Shown here one piece after another: positions 1 through 8,236 of a stretch of DNA of 64,000 nucleotides. This DNA is from Gracilibacillus timonensis. GTDB lineage: Bacteria > Bacillota > Bacilli > Bacillales > Amphibacillaceae. Below the pieces are notes generated by a model. It did no database searches. It worked only from the letters and a program-made list of their open reading frames with translations, and had not been told where the DNA came from. Made by a program: the position numbers and the translations under genes. How positions within the stretch are numbered: the first letter of the stretch is position 1; the number at the start of each line of letters is the position of its first letter. Location: assembly GCF_900086715.1 (NCBI RefSeq), contig NZ_FLKH01000012.1, positions 1 to 64,000 on the forward strand. The letters are read 5' to 3'.

Positions 1-17
1 AATCGATCGAGGACTTA
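1..17 (+). rRNA. 3' end of 23S rRNA (partial)
   Basis: The first bases (AATCGATCGAGGACTT) match the end of Bacillus 23S rRNA as I know it. Only this tail is in the window. It is followed by about 120 bases of spacer and then 5S rRNA, the standard order. The exact 3' end is approximate. Confidence 0.7.
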
Positions 18-81
18 TCTATACATGATGTTGGCTTGTCCGATGAATTCTTATCTAGTTTTGAAAGTATATAAAAAACAC

Positions 82-111
82 TTGCATTTCGTATAAGGCA
101 TGCGTTATAAT
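82..111 (+). promoter_or_regulatory. promoter in the 23S-5S spacer
   Basis: TTGCAT (82-87), an 18-base spacer and a perfect TATAAT (106-111) lie just ahead of the 5S gene. This would allow 5S, tRNA-fMet and tRNA-Asp to be transcribed independently of the upstream rRNA promoters. The call rests on motif match only. Confidence 0.55.
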
Positions 112-135
112 ATGTCTTGTCCTTATCGAAAGAAA

Positions 136-251
136 GTCTGGTGACGATAGCGAAGAGGTCCCACCTGTTCCCATGCCGAACACAGTAGTTAAGCTCTTCA
201 GCGCCCATGGTAGTTGGGGGTTTCCCCTGCAAGAGTAGGACGTTGCCAGGC
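136..251 (+). rRNA. rrf: 5S ribosomal RNA
   Basis: About 116 bases with the conserved Bacillus 5S landmarks: GCGAAGAGGTC, CCCATGCCGAACACAG, GTTAAGCTCTTCAGCGCC and GAGAGTAGGACG-like (here AAGAGTAGGACG). The ends pair (TCTGGTGAC with GTTGCCAGG). It sits downstream of the 23S tail and upstream of two tRNAs. The ends are set by comparison and may be off by one or two bases. Confidence 0.95.
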
Positions 252-277
252 AGTATTTTTTTCTAATTTTATATCAT

Positions 278-354
<77 letters not shown>

Positions 355-356
355 AT

Positions 357-433
357 GGTCCGGTAGTTCAGTTGGTTAGAATGCCTGCCTGTCACGCAGG
401 AGGTCGCGGGTTCGAGTCCCGTCCGGACCGCCA
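357..433 (+). tRNA. tRNA-Asp (anticodon GTC)
   Basis: A 77-base cloverleaf with encoded CCA and anticodon GTC at 391-393. The acceptor stem GGTCCGG pairs with CCGGACC. Only two bases separate it from the initiator tRNA, so the two are co-transcribed. Confidence 0.96.
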
Positions 434-461
434 GATCATAACTTGACTCTAATAAATATAC

Positions 462-505
462 AAAAGGATTTTCTTATCGAGAGCCGATAAGGGAATCCTT
501 TTTTT
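462..505 (+). terminator. terminator of the rRNA-tRNA cluster
   Basis: The arms AAAAGGATT-TCTTATCG and CGATAAGGGAATCCTT form a long stem around GAGC. A T-run follows the stem. It ends the 5S-tRNA transcript. Confidence 0.85.
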
Positions 506-535
506 ATTGGTTAGGAAATTATAAAATGGAATGCT

Positions 536-544
536 TGTGGATAA
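536..544 (-). other. single perfect DnaA box
   Basis: TGTGGATAA is the reverse complement of the consensus DnaA box TTATCCACA. It stands alone here, so it may be chance, but the same motif recurs in a cluster at 9.6-9.75 kb. Confidence 0.35.
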
Positions 545-569
545 CTACTTGTTAACAATAGGCCACGTC

Positions 570-692
570 CAGCTCCAAGCGCCCAGCAACTAGCGCAACT
601 TCCCTCAGCTTCGTACGATAAGGTAACATCGGCTCCTAACGTCGCCGTGTTACCTTTATCTCCTACGCTTCAGTCCAGTTGAACGGGCGCTT
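570..692. repeat. structured intergenic repeat with nested inverted repeats
   Basis: An outer pair AAGCGCCC (577-584) and GGGCGCTT (685-692) encloses an inner stem. In that stem GATAAGGTAACA (617-628) pairs with TGTTACCTTTATC (648-660) with one bulge, and CGGC pairs with GCCG near the loop. The block is more G+C-rich than its surroundings. It resembles a dispersed intergenic repeat of Bacillaceae that I recall seeing downstream of many genes; that recollection is unchecked. No protein-coding frame is supported. The rest of 693-935 shows nothing I can name. Confidence 0.5.
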
Positions 693-933
693 TGCGCTTT
701 TGTTCTGTATATCAGGCAGAATGATAGATTCTCAAGTTTTGTGGAAATGTTAGAGTGATATTATAGTATGGTAATGCTGAATTAAAATTGAAATGAGAAT
801 TTTTACTGAAAGCTAACCGAAAGCATAGGCTAAAAGGTTGTAGACCAAATAAAATGTTAGTCTAAAATCAGGGATTAGGCTCTTAGCAACGCTGTTCTGA
901 TGTGACGGAGAATTACGTCTATTTCTTATCTAT

Positions 934-973
934 AAGTCAACCGGTTGACATACATATTAAAAGACAGTAAACT
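934..973 (+). promoter_or_regulatory. promoter with LacI-type operator over the -35
   Basis: The perfect palindrome GTCAACCGGTTGAC (936-949) contains the -35 TTGACA (945-950). Seventeen bases later comes TAAACT (968-973) as a possible -10. An even-length palindrome with central CG is typical of LacI-family operators. The same 18 bases recur at 33789-33806, again with the -35 inside. It probably controls the levanase region, although the levanase start is about 440 bases downstream. No LacI-family gene lies in the window. Confidence 0.6.
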
Positions 974-1081
974 ATGGTTTAATAAGTTATTTCACTCCGA
1001 GGCACTTATTATCTGGCATTACCTAAAAATATTCAAATATCTGTTATAAAATACTATTTATTCCACGCGAGGTAGGCTTTG

Positions 1082-1186
1082 ATGAAAAAGCATGATAAGT
1101 ATAGTTTCATTTCTACACTTTTCCAATTTTCGATTGTCTGCATTTGTTATCATAGGACAACAGCTTATTGCAAGATCGTCAGATAA
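1082..1186 (+). pseudogene. 34-codon ORF, possible leader or transporter remnant
   Basis: An ATG at 1082 follows a good ribosome-binding sequence (GAGGTAGG, 1069-1076, five bases away) and opens a 34-residue frame. The peptide begins with a lysine-rich start and a hydrophobic stretch, as the first helix of a membrane transporter would. It lies between the LacI-type promoter and the levanase. It could be a leader peptide or the stump of a deleted sugar permease. I do not recognise it, and it may be chance. Confidence 0.25.
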
Positions 1187-1256
1187 CACTAATTTTTAAA
1201 ACTTGCGATGCTTTGTTTTCTTCTCTTCTCCATGACCGAAACATAAACAGATTACT

Positions 1257-1313
1257 TGAAAACGATTTCTAACATTTGGTTGTTTGAGCATTAAAGGAGA
1301 GCGCTCATAAAAT
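1257..1313 (+). promoter_or_regulatory. cre-like site and possible second levanase promoter
   Basis: TGAAAACGATTTCT (1257-1270) fits the CcpA cre consensus apart from its end. It is followed by TTGAGC (1284-1289), an 18-base spacer and TAAAAT (1308-1313). This would give catabolite control close to the levanase gene. It is weaker than the 936 promoter and is a motif call only. Confidence 0.35.
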
Positions 1314-1408
1314 ATTGGCTTTTGAGGAAAATTCTTTTTTAGTTTTTCTGAGGGATTTGGATAATCGACGCATCGGAGTGTTTCTAATAAAAAAAGGGGG
1401 AGTACCAT

Positions 1409-3235
1409 CTGAAATTTAAATTCTTAATGTTGGGCTTTATGTGCATGGGGTTTCTTATTGGCTGTCAAATAATAGAGGGGGGTTCCGATGTGGAAATAGA
1501 ATATAAAGCAGGTAGTGATTACTATACAGAAAAACATAGACCGCAATTTCATTTTTCAACGTTTTCAGGTAACTTGGCGGATCCTAATGGTTTAATCTAC
1601 TATGAAGATGAATATCACCTATTTCATCAAAAAAATGGGATGTGGGCGCATGCGATTAGTCCAGACCTCGTTCATTGGGAGCACATGGATATTGCACTTG
1701 AACATGATGAGTTAGGTCAAGCATTATCCGGGAGTGCTGTAGTGGATTGGAATGACAGCTCTGGTCTGTTTGATGGGGAGACCGGTCTTGTCGCGATTTA
1801 TACCAATACAACTGGTGGAGAAGCGCAAAGTATAGCTTACAGCAACGATAATGGAAGGACCTGGGAAAGGTATGAAGGAAATCCTGTCATTGAGAATCCT
1901 GGTATTAAAGATTTTCGGGATCCTAAGGTTTTCTGGCATGAAGAAACGGAAAAATGGGTGATGATTGTTTCAACCGATAAAAGTGTTACCTTTTATAATT
2001 CGGATGATTTAATTGATTGGGAATATCAAAGTCAATTTGGCGATGGTCATGGTACACATGTTGCTGTATGGGAGTGTCCAGACTTGTTTCGTTTACCCGT
2101 AGACGGTGACGAGGATAATCAAAGATGGGTGATGCATGTTAGTGTAGGCGATAATGAGGAAACAAATGGTTCCACTGCGCAATATTTCGTTGGCGAATTT
2201 GATGGTACACAATTTATTCATGAACAGGATCCAGAACTTGTAACGATCACGGATGCTGGACAGGATTTTTATGCCGCTCAGAGCTTTTCCGGTATGCAAG
2301 AAGAGGACGGCCGTCGTGTTTGGCTGGGATGGATGGCAAATTGGCGCTACCCTTATCAATCACCAACCGATCCATGGATGGGCTCAATGTCGATTCCAAG
2401 AGAATTATCGTTAAAAGAGAGTAACGATGGACGCATTCAACTTATGCAACAGCCGATAGAAGAGCTAGAAACACTGCGTGAGACAGAACTTTCCTTGGAT
2501 CCTTTTGAAGTAGAGGGCACGTATGATGTAGACTTTGATGGCACCAATTATGAATTTCGTTTAAAAGCGACTTGGGAGGACTTAGAGGAACTCGGTATTC
2601 GATTAAGAATGGGCGAGGAAGATGAACAAACCATCGTCGGTGTTCAACCGGAAGAAGAAAAAGTATTTCTCGACCGCAGCTTAGCTGGTTTAGAACAATT
2701 GACAGATAGAAACGGGGAACCCTTCACGTTTGGGGCGAAGTTCGAGGAAGCATATGAGGCTGATCAAAAAGAAATTGAAATCCATGGTTTTGTCGATGAA
2801 TCCTCTGTAGAAATGTTTATCAATGATGGAGAAACGGTATTTACTAATTTAATTTATACGACCCCAACGAATCATGGATTACAGCTTTACACCAAAGGAG
2901 GTACAGCAGAAATAGAGGAGTTTACTGCTTATCATTTACGATCCACCTGGCGGCAAACACCAGAAAATAGTGACATAGAATATCTTGTTGTGAACGAGGA
3001 GAAAGTAGAACTTCAAGTAGGAGAAGAACATGTACTAACTGCTTATGCCAAGCCTGATTGGGTAAATGAAGAACAGGTAGACTATGAATGGAGTGTGGAA
3101 AACGAGGAATATCTCACATTAACCGAGGAACAAGACGGCGTGAGGGTTGTCGGAGAACAACCTGGAAGTACAGAGATTATGGTAAAAGACGTAAGTTCGG
3201 ATGTAGAAACAAGGATTACCGTACGGGTGGAATGA
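1409..3235 (+). CDS. lipoprotein levanase / fructan hydrolase, GH32, with C-terminal Ig-like domain
   Basis: Probably hydrolyses beta-fructans (levan, inulin or sucrose) at the outer face of the membrane. GH32 landmarks are present: the nucleophile Asp in ADPNG (Asp58), the RDP motif (Arg170-Asp171) and the acid/base Glu in WECPDLF (Glu222). A five-bladed propeller is followed by the family's beta-sandwich, and residues from about 524 to the end look like a bacterial Ig-like (BIG2-type) domain. I chose a CTG start at 1409: a strong ribosome-binding sequence (AAAGGGGGA) ends seven bases before it, and it restores a lipoprotein signal peptide with two lysines and lipobox LIGC (Cys19). The first ATG (1427) is about 25 bases from that site and would leave no positive n-region. 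The exact fructan is unknown. Certain of the family; the start is an inference. Confidence 0.88.
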   Translation: MKFKFLMLGFMCMGFLIGCQIIEGGSDVEIEYKAGSDYYTEKHRPQFHFSTFSGNLADPNGLIYYEDEYHLFHQKNGMWAHAISPDLVHWEHMDIALEHDELGQALSGSAVVDWNDSSGLFDGETGLVAIYTNTTGGEAQSIAYSNDNGRTWERYEGNPVIENPGIKDFRDPKVFWHEETEKWVMIVSTDKSVTFYNSDDLIDWEYQSQFGDGHGTHVAVWECPDLFRLPVDGDEDNQRWVMHVSVGDNEETNGSTAQYFVGEFDGTQFIHEQDPELVTITDAGQDFYAAQSFSGMQEEDGRRVWLGWMANWRYPYQSPTDPWMGSMSIPRELSLKESNDGRIQLMQQPIEELETLRETELSLDPFEVEGTYDVDFDGTNYEFRLKATWEDLEELGIRLRMGEEDEQTIVGVQPEEEKVFLDRSLAGLEQLTDRNGEPFTFGAKFEEAYEADQKEIEIHGFVDESSVEMFINDGETVFTNLIYTTPTNHGLQLYTKGGTAEIEEFTAYHLRSTWRQTPENSDIEYLVVNEEKVELQVGEEHVLTAYAKPDWVNEEQVDYEWSVENEEYLTLTEEQDGVRVVGEQPGSTEIMVKDVSSDVETRITVRVE

Positions 3236-3245
3236 TGGCGGGAAT

Positions 3246-3293
3246 GAACTGGAGCAAGGTATTATGATTGTGCGTATACTCCAGTTCCTTTTT
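3246..3293 (+). terminator. terminator of the levanase gene
   Basis: GAACTGGAG (3246-3254) pairs with CTCCAGTTC (3279-3287), followed by CTTTTTG. There is no A-run on the left side, so it serves the plus strand only. Confidence 0.75.
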
Positions 3294-3295
3294 GA

Positions 3296-3787
3296 TTAAA
3301 GTTTATCCGCTTGGGTATTGGATTGACTAGGTTTGCGGGCCGTTGAAGTGGAATCAAAAAAACGCTCTTGCAATATATCAAGTGCCTCTTCCATTTTGGC
3401 GAGCTCTTCGGTGGAAACCTGCTGTATGCGTTCTTGAAAAGAGACTTCCATAATTGAGAAGGCTTCATTCATTAATACTTCTCCCTGCTGAGACAATTGA
3501 ATATAGTGTTTGCGCCGATCATTGGTATCGGTGCTTTTTTTTATGAGAACTTTCTCTTTGAGTTGTTTCAATTCTCGACTTGTATTGGGCATGGACATGT
3601 GCAGGCAATCGCTAATTTCGCTAGGTGTGACGGGTTGGTTTATCTTTACATATTCCACTATCTTGTATTGTACTTGTGAAAGAGTCTCTGGCTTGGCCAT
3701 TTTTGTCCATTCATGTGTGGTTTGATGGACAGCGGCCGAAAATGATACGAATTTATGAAATAATGAGATATCTTTCATTTTCCTCAC
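3296..3787 (-). CDS. MarR-family transcriptional regulator
   Basis: A 163-residue protein of the usual MarR size and layout. N-terminal helices are followed by a winged helix-turn-helix (about residues 45-110, ending in the DxRRKHY wing motif) and C-terminal dimerisation helices. The last 20 residues are a polar tail. It is divergent from an oxidoreductase gene. The region between them holds two copies of a palindrome, so this protein very likely represses the neighbour and perhaps itself. Such pairs often respond to quinones or other electrophiles. The ligand cannot be read from the sequence. Confidence 0.85.
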   Translation of the reverse strand: MRKMKDISLFHKFVSFSAAVHQTTHEWTKMAKPETLSQVQYKIVEYVKINQPVTPSEISDCLHMSMPNTSRELKQLKEKVLIKKSTDTNDRRKHYIQLSQQGEVLMNEAFSIMEVSFQERIQQVSTEELAKMEEALDILQERFFDSTSTARKPSQSNTQADKL

Positions 3788-3830
3788 CCTTTCTTCTATA
3801 TAAAGATACCAAAAAAATTATCATTAAACA

Positions 3831-3886
3831 ATTATCATTTGATAACTAATCAGCAAGGTGCTATTATTTAGTTATCAAATGATAAT
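3831..3886 (+). promoter_or_regulatory. regulated promoter with paired MarR operators
   Basis: ATTATCATTTGATAACTAA (3831-3849) and its exact reverse complement (3868-3886) flank the promoter. Each arm is itself a near-palindrome, TTATCA-NN-TGATAA. A TTGATA -35 (3839-3844), 17-base spacer and TATTAT -10 (3862-3867) lie within: the -35 overlaps the first site and the second site starts right after the -10. Binding at both would block the polymerase. Confidence 0.7.
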
Positions 3887-3903
3887 GAAAAAGGAATGAT
3901 AGA

Positions 3904-4491
3904 ATGAATGTACTAATCGTGTTTAGTTACCCTAACCAAGAGGGATTAAATTATGCTTTTTTGCAGAAGGTGATCAAAGCTTGTGAAGAGAATCCAGATG
4001 TCCGTTCTTTTCAAGTGCTGGATTTATATCAGCAAGGTTTTGATCCGGTTCTGGTATTTAATCATCAGAAAAAAAGAAGGCACATGTATAAAGATCTGGA
4101 GCTGCAATCGTATAGAGATCAAATCGTTTGGGCGGATAAATTGGTGTTTATTTACCCGATTTGGTGGGGAAGACCACCGGCAATGTTGCTAGGCTATATT
4201 GATCAATTATTTGCTTCTAATTTTGCCTATCGGGATAAAGGAGGATTATTTCCGGAGGGCCTCCTCAAAGGAAAATCGGCAGTTTGTGTATCCACGATGA
4301 AAGGACCGACCTATTATCCATTGATATGGCTGCACAATGCCCATAAGACGCTTATGAAAAGGGCACTCTTTCGTTTTGTTGGAATTCGTAATGTGAAATT
4401 TTTTGAATTTGGAAATATGGAACGGGAAAATGGCAGTCAGGTCAAGAAATTGCAAAAGGTATATTATTACTTGAGAAGAATACATCATTAG
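3904..4491 (+). CDS. flavodoxin-fold NAD(P)H oxidoreductase (quinone reductase type)
   Basis: A 195-residue protein of the NQO1/KefF/MdaB-like flavodoxin-2 family. The start MNVLIVFSYPNQEGLNYAFL is the FMN phosphate-binding strand-loop, and FIYPIWWGRPPAMLLGYIDQLFA is the typical flavin-contacting segment, followed by a KG....F region. These enzymes reduce quinones or similar electrophiles in the cytoplasm with NAD(P)H. No signal peptide is present. The gene is divergent from the MarR regulator and its promoter carries the paired operators. An AAAGGAAT ribosome-binding sequence precedes the ATG. The substrate is unknown. Confidence 0.85.
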   Translation: MNVLIVFSYPNQEGLNYAFLQKVIKACEENPDVRSFQVLDLYQQGFDPVLVFNHQKKRRHMYKDLELQSYRDQIVWADKLVFIYPIWWGRPPAMLLGYIDQLFASNFAYRDKGGLFPEGLLKGKSAVCVSTMKGPTYYPLIWLHNAHKTLMKRALFRFVGIRNVKFFEFGNMERENGSQVKKLQKVYYYLRRIHH

Positions 4492-4512
4492 AATATCACC
4501 TCAATCTTTTCA

Positions 4513-4542
4513 TTGTGTGTATCATGAAACTTTTGGTATGAT
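4513..4542 (+). promoter_or_regulatory. possible promoter of the thiL-tsaD operon
   Basis: TTGTGT (4513-4518), 18 bases, TATGAT (4537-4542), about 60 bases before thiL. The -35 is a partial match. I saw no terminator between 4491 and here. Confidence 0.4.
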
Positions 4543-4604
4543 ATTGTTATCTAGTATGTTACAGGGGTTTCCTAAGCGTTGGAAATCTGATTGGGAGGCT
4601 AAAT

Positions 4605-5582
4605 ATGGAAGAGTTCGACTTTATCCGTTCTATCACCCCTAAATACTATCGCCAGCCATCGATTATAAAAGGGATCGGTGACGATGCGGCGATTATTCGT
4701 CATCCCTATGAAGATCTGATTACGACCGTTGATACGATGGTGGAGAACGTTCATTTTTCGTCACAGACGACAGAACCATTCCATATTGGTTATCGTGTGT
4801 TAGCAGCCAATATTAGTGATATTGCAGCTATGGGAGGCAAACCTACCTCTTATCTGGTTTCCATGGTGATACCAGACCACTGGGAATTGTCGGATATTCG
4901 TATGATCTATCAAGGTATGGATCAGCTTGCCCGACAGTTTCAGATGGATGTTATTGGCGGTGATACCGTCTCTGGGGATCAGTTAAGTATCTCGATTACG
5001 GTATTTGGTACGGTGCATGCGAACAAAGCGCGATATCGAAGTGATGCCAAGCCAGGTGATGTCGTATTTGTTACAGGAACGCTGGGTGATGCGGCTTGCG
5101 GTCTGCATGTGCTTTTACAGGAAGATGAACAAGCCAAACAGAATTATCGGTATATGGTTAATCGTCACCGTATGCCCATGCCGCGCCCTGTTTTTATACA
5201 AGCCTGTCAGTCATTACCACGGATCAGCCTAAACGATGTCAGTGATGGTATTGCTAACGAAGCGAACGAAATAGCAGAAGCCTCTCAGGTAAAACTGCAT
5301 ATTTATTATGATCAAGTACCAAAACACCCGCAGTTATCTGATTTTAGCAAGGATCAGCAAAAGGAGTGGTCCCTATCTGGCGGCGAGGATTTTGAACTGA
5401 TTGGCACGATTCCGGAAAAAGATATCCCTGTCTTGGAAAAAGTAGCAGTTGCTACTAATATTCCAGTTACGCTGATTGGTAAAGTAGAGGAAGCAGATAA
5501 GCATCAAGTGGGAGTATGGCTTCATGAGCAGGATCAAGTAAACAAGCTGGATCACACGGGCTATACCCATTTAAGAAGGTGA
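4605..5582 (+). CDS. thiL: thiamine-monophosphate kinase
   Basis: Phosphorylates thiamine monophosphate to thiamine diphosphate, the last step of vitamin B1 cofactor synthesis in the cytoplasm. At 325 residues it has the normal ThiL length. The N-terminal GIGDDAA and the TTVDTMVENVHF stretch are the ATP and metal-binding motifs of the AIR synthase-like fold; GGDTV and LSGGEDFEL further on are also typical. An ATG follows a GGGAGG-type ribosome-binding sequence. It is the first gene of the thiL-tsaE-tsaB-rimI-tsaD operon, an order found in B. subtilis. The next start is four bases after its stop. Confidence 0.96.
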   Translation: MEEFDFIRSITPKYYRQPSIIKGIGDDAAIIRHPYEDLITTVDTMVENVHFSSQTTEPFHIGYRVLAANISDIAAMGGKPTSYLVSMVIPDHWELSDIRMIYQGMDQLARQFQMDVIGGDTVSGDQLSISITVFGTVHANKARYRSDAKPGDVVFVTGTLGDAACGLHVLLQEDEQAKQNYRYMVNRHRMPMPRPVFIQACQSLPRISLNDVSDGIANEANEIAEASQVKLHIYYDQVPKHPQLSDFSKDQQKEWSLSGGEDFELIGTIPEKDIPVLEKVAVATNIPVTLIGKVEEADKHQVGVWLHEQDQVNKLDHTGYTHLRR

Positions 5583-5586
5583 GATA

Positions 5587-6042
5587 ATGCAAGCATATAT
5601 CATAGAAACAAATACGGAAGCAGAAACCAAACAGCTGGCTTATCAATTGGCGCAAGGGTTAACACCAGGAGATGTGCTTACCCTGGAGGGCGATCTCGGT
5701 GCTGGTAAGACGACATTTACCAAAGGGCTGGGCGCAGGATTAGGCGTCAAGCGTGTGATCAACAGTCCTACTTTTACTATTGTCAAAGAATATATGGGCG
5801 ATGTCCCCTTTTATCATATGGATGCCTATCGTTTAGAAGACAGTGATGAAGATATTGGTTTTGCAGAATATTTTCAACAGCATGGGATTACGGTGATTGA
5901 ATGGGCACATTTTATTGCTGATTATTTGCCGGCGGACAGGCTGAATATCGAGATAACGCGTATCGATGACAATCGACGTCAAATTAAATTCCAGCCAACG
6001 AATGCACATTTTGAAAAGGTATGTAAGGAGCTAAAGGCATGA
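5587..6042 (+). CDS. tsaE: tRNA t6A37 biosynthesis ATPase TsaE
   Basis: Supplies ATP hydrolysis to the TsaB-TsaD complex that transfers the threonylcarbamoyl group to A37 of ANN-decoding tRNAs. It is 151 residues long with a Walker A motif GDLGAGKTT at 35-43 and the [10 protein letters not shown] segment characteristic of the family. It follows thiL closely and its last bases overlap tsaB by four. Cytoplasmic. Confidence 0.97.
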   Translation: MQAYIIETNTEAETKQLAYQLAQGLTPGDVLTLEGDLGAGKTTFTKGLGAGLGVKRVINSPTFTIVKEYMGDVPFYHMDAYRLEDSDEDIGFAEYFQQHGITVIEWAHFIADYLPADRLNIEITRIDDNRRQIKFQPTNAHFEKVCKELKA

Positions 6043-6743
6043 ATATACTGGCAATCGACACATCCAATCAAGTATTGGGTGTAGCAATAAGTAAAGATGG
6101 GGAGTTACAGGCGGAGTATACAGCCAATGTGAAACGAAATCATTCGATTGGTTTAATGCCCGCAATTGAATATGTGATGGAGAAGAGTAACATCACGACG
6201 GATCAATTGGATCGACTAGTTGTGGCAAAGGGGCCAGGATCTTACACAGGTGTGCGCATAGGTCTAGCTACAGCGAAGACGATGGCATGGGCATTAGGTA
6301 TACCTATAGTGGCCATATCCAGTCTAGAGCTGTTGGCGTATAATGTGAGGGAAAAGGGTGTTGCTGTTTCTCCTTTTTTTGATGCGAGGCGTGGTTTGGT
6401 TTATACAGGTTTATATCAGTTAGATCATGAAGGTATGCAGGTACTCGAAGCCGATCAAAATATTGCGATGGAGACATGGCTAGAGCAATTAAAAAGGCTG
6501 GAGCGTCCGGTGCTTTTTTTCAGTCAGGATATAGACATACATGAGGCTGTTATTAAAGAGAATCTCGGTGACTTGGCGAGGTTGCCACATCGCATAGACC
6601 ATCTACCGAGACCGGGCATGTTGGCATTAATGGGCAATTACTATCCAGAGACACCTGTACATCAGTTGACGCCCAATTATATTCGTTTAGTGGAAGCAGA
6701 AGCAAATTGGTTAAAGGAACAGAAGCCACATGACACAAATTGA
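6039..6743 (+). CDS. tsaB: tRNA t6A37 biosynthesis protein TsaB
   Basis: The non-catalytic partner of TsaD in t6A synthesis. It starts [17 protein letters not shown], the ASKHA-fold strand typical of TsaB, and carries GPGSYTGVRIGLATAK, a strong family signature. At 234 residues it has normal length. It overlaps tsaE by four bases and rimI by fourteen, so translation is likely coupled. Confidence 0.96.
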   Translation: MNILAIDTSNQVLGVAISKDGELQAEYTANVKRNHSIGLMPAIEYVMEKSNITTDQLDRLVVAKGPGSYTGVRIGLATAKTMAWALGIPIVAISSLELLAYNVREKGVAVSPFFDARRGLVYTGLYQLDHEGMQVLEADQNIAMETWLEQLKRLERPVLFFSQDIDIHEAVIKENLGDLARLPHRIDHLPRPGMLALMGNYYPETPVHQLTPNYIRLVEAEANWLKEQKPHDTN

Positions 6744-7176
6744 CATTCGATCGATGACAGAGGCCGATATGGAGGCGGTGAAGCAGATTGATCGACGTTC
6801 GTTCACCGATCCTTGGCCTGATTATGTGTATCAAGAAGAATTAACTAATAATCAACATGCCAAGTATTTTGTTATGACTAATGATCAAGAAGTAATCGGA
6901 TTTTGCGGCGTATGGATGGTCTTAGATGAGGCACAGATTACAAATATAGCGATTGATCCCAATTATCAGGGAAATGGTTATGGAACGGTGTTGTTTCAAT
7001 ATGTGATAAACTATGCCATCGCACATGGTATCATACGACTTTCGCTAGAGGTGCGCGTTTCAAATACAAGGGCACAAGCGGTATACAAAAAGTTTGGTTT
7101 AAAACCAGGTGGGATTAGAAAAAATTATTATTCAGATAATCAAGAAGATGCTTTAGTATTGTGGGTGAATTTATGA
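6730..7176 (+). CDS. rimI: ribosomal-protein-alanine N-acetyltransferase RimI
   Basis: A GNAT acetyltransferase of 148 residues. It has the acetyl-CoA loop in the [14 protein letters not shown] region (motif A) and [22 protein letters not shown] (motif B, ending in the conserved YxxxGF-like helix). RimI acetylates the N-terminus of ribosomal protein S18 and often sits in this operon. It overlaps both neighbours, and its stop overlaps the tsaD ATG as ATGA. Confidence 0.94.
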   Translation: MTQIDIRSMTEADMEAVKQIDRRSFTDPWPDYVYQEELTNNQHAKYFVMTNDQEVIGFCGVWMVLDEAQITNIAIDPNYQGNGYGTVLFQYVINYAIAHGIIRLSLEVRVSNTRAQAVYKKFGLKPGGIRKNYYSDNQEDALVLWVNL

Positions 7177-8201
7177 GTGAATACATTTTGGGAATAGAAA
7201 CGAGTTGTGATGAAACAGCAGCGGCGATTGTGAAAGATGGAACGAAAATAATATCGAATGTGGTTGCCTCACAAATTGAGAGTCACCGCCGTTTTGGTGG
7301 AGTGGTACCAGAGATTGCTTCTCGCCATCATGTGGAACAGATTACTATGGTGTTAGAGGAGACCTTTCAGAAGGCTGGGTTAACGGCAGAGGATATCGAT
7401 GCCATTGCAGTGACAGAAGGGCCAGGGCTTGTTGGTGCCTTATTAGTCGGTGTGAATGCCGCCAAAGGATTAGCATTTGCCAAGCAAAAGCCCCTTGTCG
7501 GTGTTCACCATATCGCTGGTCATATTTATGCCAATCGGCTGGAGAAGGAATTCGCTTTTCCGTTATTGGCCTTAGTGGTGTCTGGCGGACATACGGAATT
7601 GATTATGATGAAAAAACATGGAGATTTTGAAATTGTCGGAGAAACGCGGGATGACGCAGCCGGTGAAGCTTATGACAAAGTTGCAAGAACCCTGCAATTG
7701 CCGTATCCAGGTGGGCCGCAGATTGATAAGTTAGCAGCAGAAGGACGTGCAAGTATTGATTTTCCTAGGGCATGGCTGGAAGAAGGTTCGCTAGATTTTA
7801 GCTTCAGTGGTTTAAAATCAGCGGTTATCAATTCCCTACACAATGCCAAGCAAAAGGGAGAGACGTTAGCGCCAGAAGATGTAGCTGCCAGTTTCCAGGC
7901 CAGTGTGATTGATGTATTAACCGCAAAGACATTTCAAGCAGCGGAGAAATATCAGGTGAAGCAAGTCATTGTTGCGGGAGGGGTCGCGGCCAACAAAGGA
8001 TTAAGACAAGTGATGACGGAGAAATTCCAACAAGTCCCTACGATCGATTTAATGTCCCCGCCTTTATCTTTATGTACGGATAATGCAGCCATGATTGCTG
8101 CCGCCGGATCCGTTGCCTTTCGACAAGGACATCGAGCCGATTTGGATTTAAATGCCAATCCCAGCTTGAGCCTGGAACGATATGCCGGCCGATCGGAATA
8201 A
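7173..8201 (+). CDS. tsaD: tRNA N6-threonylcarbamoyladenosine transferase TsaD
   Basis: The catalytic subunit that makes t6A37 on tRNA from threonylcarbamoyl-AMP. It starts [16 protein letters not shown], the family signature, and has metal-binding His113 and His117 in HHIAGH, plus the GGHTELIMM and [12 protein letters not shown] nucleotide-binding segments. I take the ATG at 7173 (342 residues) because it overlaps the rimI stop; a GTG twelve bases earlier would add four residues. It is followed by a terminator that ends the operon. Confidence 0.97.
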   Translation: MSEYILGIETSCDETAAAIVKDGTKIISNVVASQIESHRRFGGVVPEIASRHHVEQITMVLEETFQKAGLTAEDIDAIAVTEGPGLVGALLVGVNAAKGLAFAKQKPLVGVHHIAGHIYANRLEKEFAFPLLALVVSGGHTELIMMKKHGDFEIVGETRDDAAGEAYDKVARTLQLPYPGGPQIDKLAAEGRASIDFPRAWLEEGSLDFSFSGLKSAVINSLHNAKQKGETLAPEDVAASFQASVIDVLTAKTFQAAEKYQVKQVIVAGGVAANKGLRQVMTEKFQQVPTIDLMSPPLSLCTDNAAMIAAAGSVAFRQGHRADLDLNANPSLSLERYAGRSE

Positions 8202-8232
8202 GCAGAGATGTAATGTCTCTGCTTATTTTTTT
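8200..8232 (+). terminator. terminator of the thiL-tsaD operon
   Basis: AGCAGAGA (8201-8208) pairs with TCTCTGCT (8216-8223), followed by TATTTTTTT. Confidence 0.85.
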
Positions 8233-8236
8233 GGGA

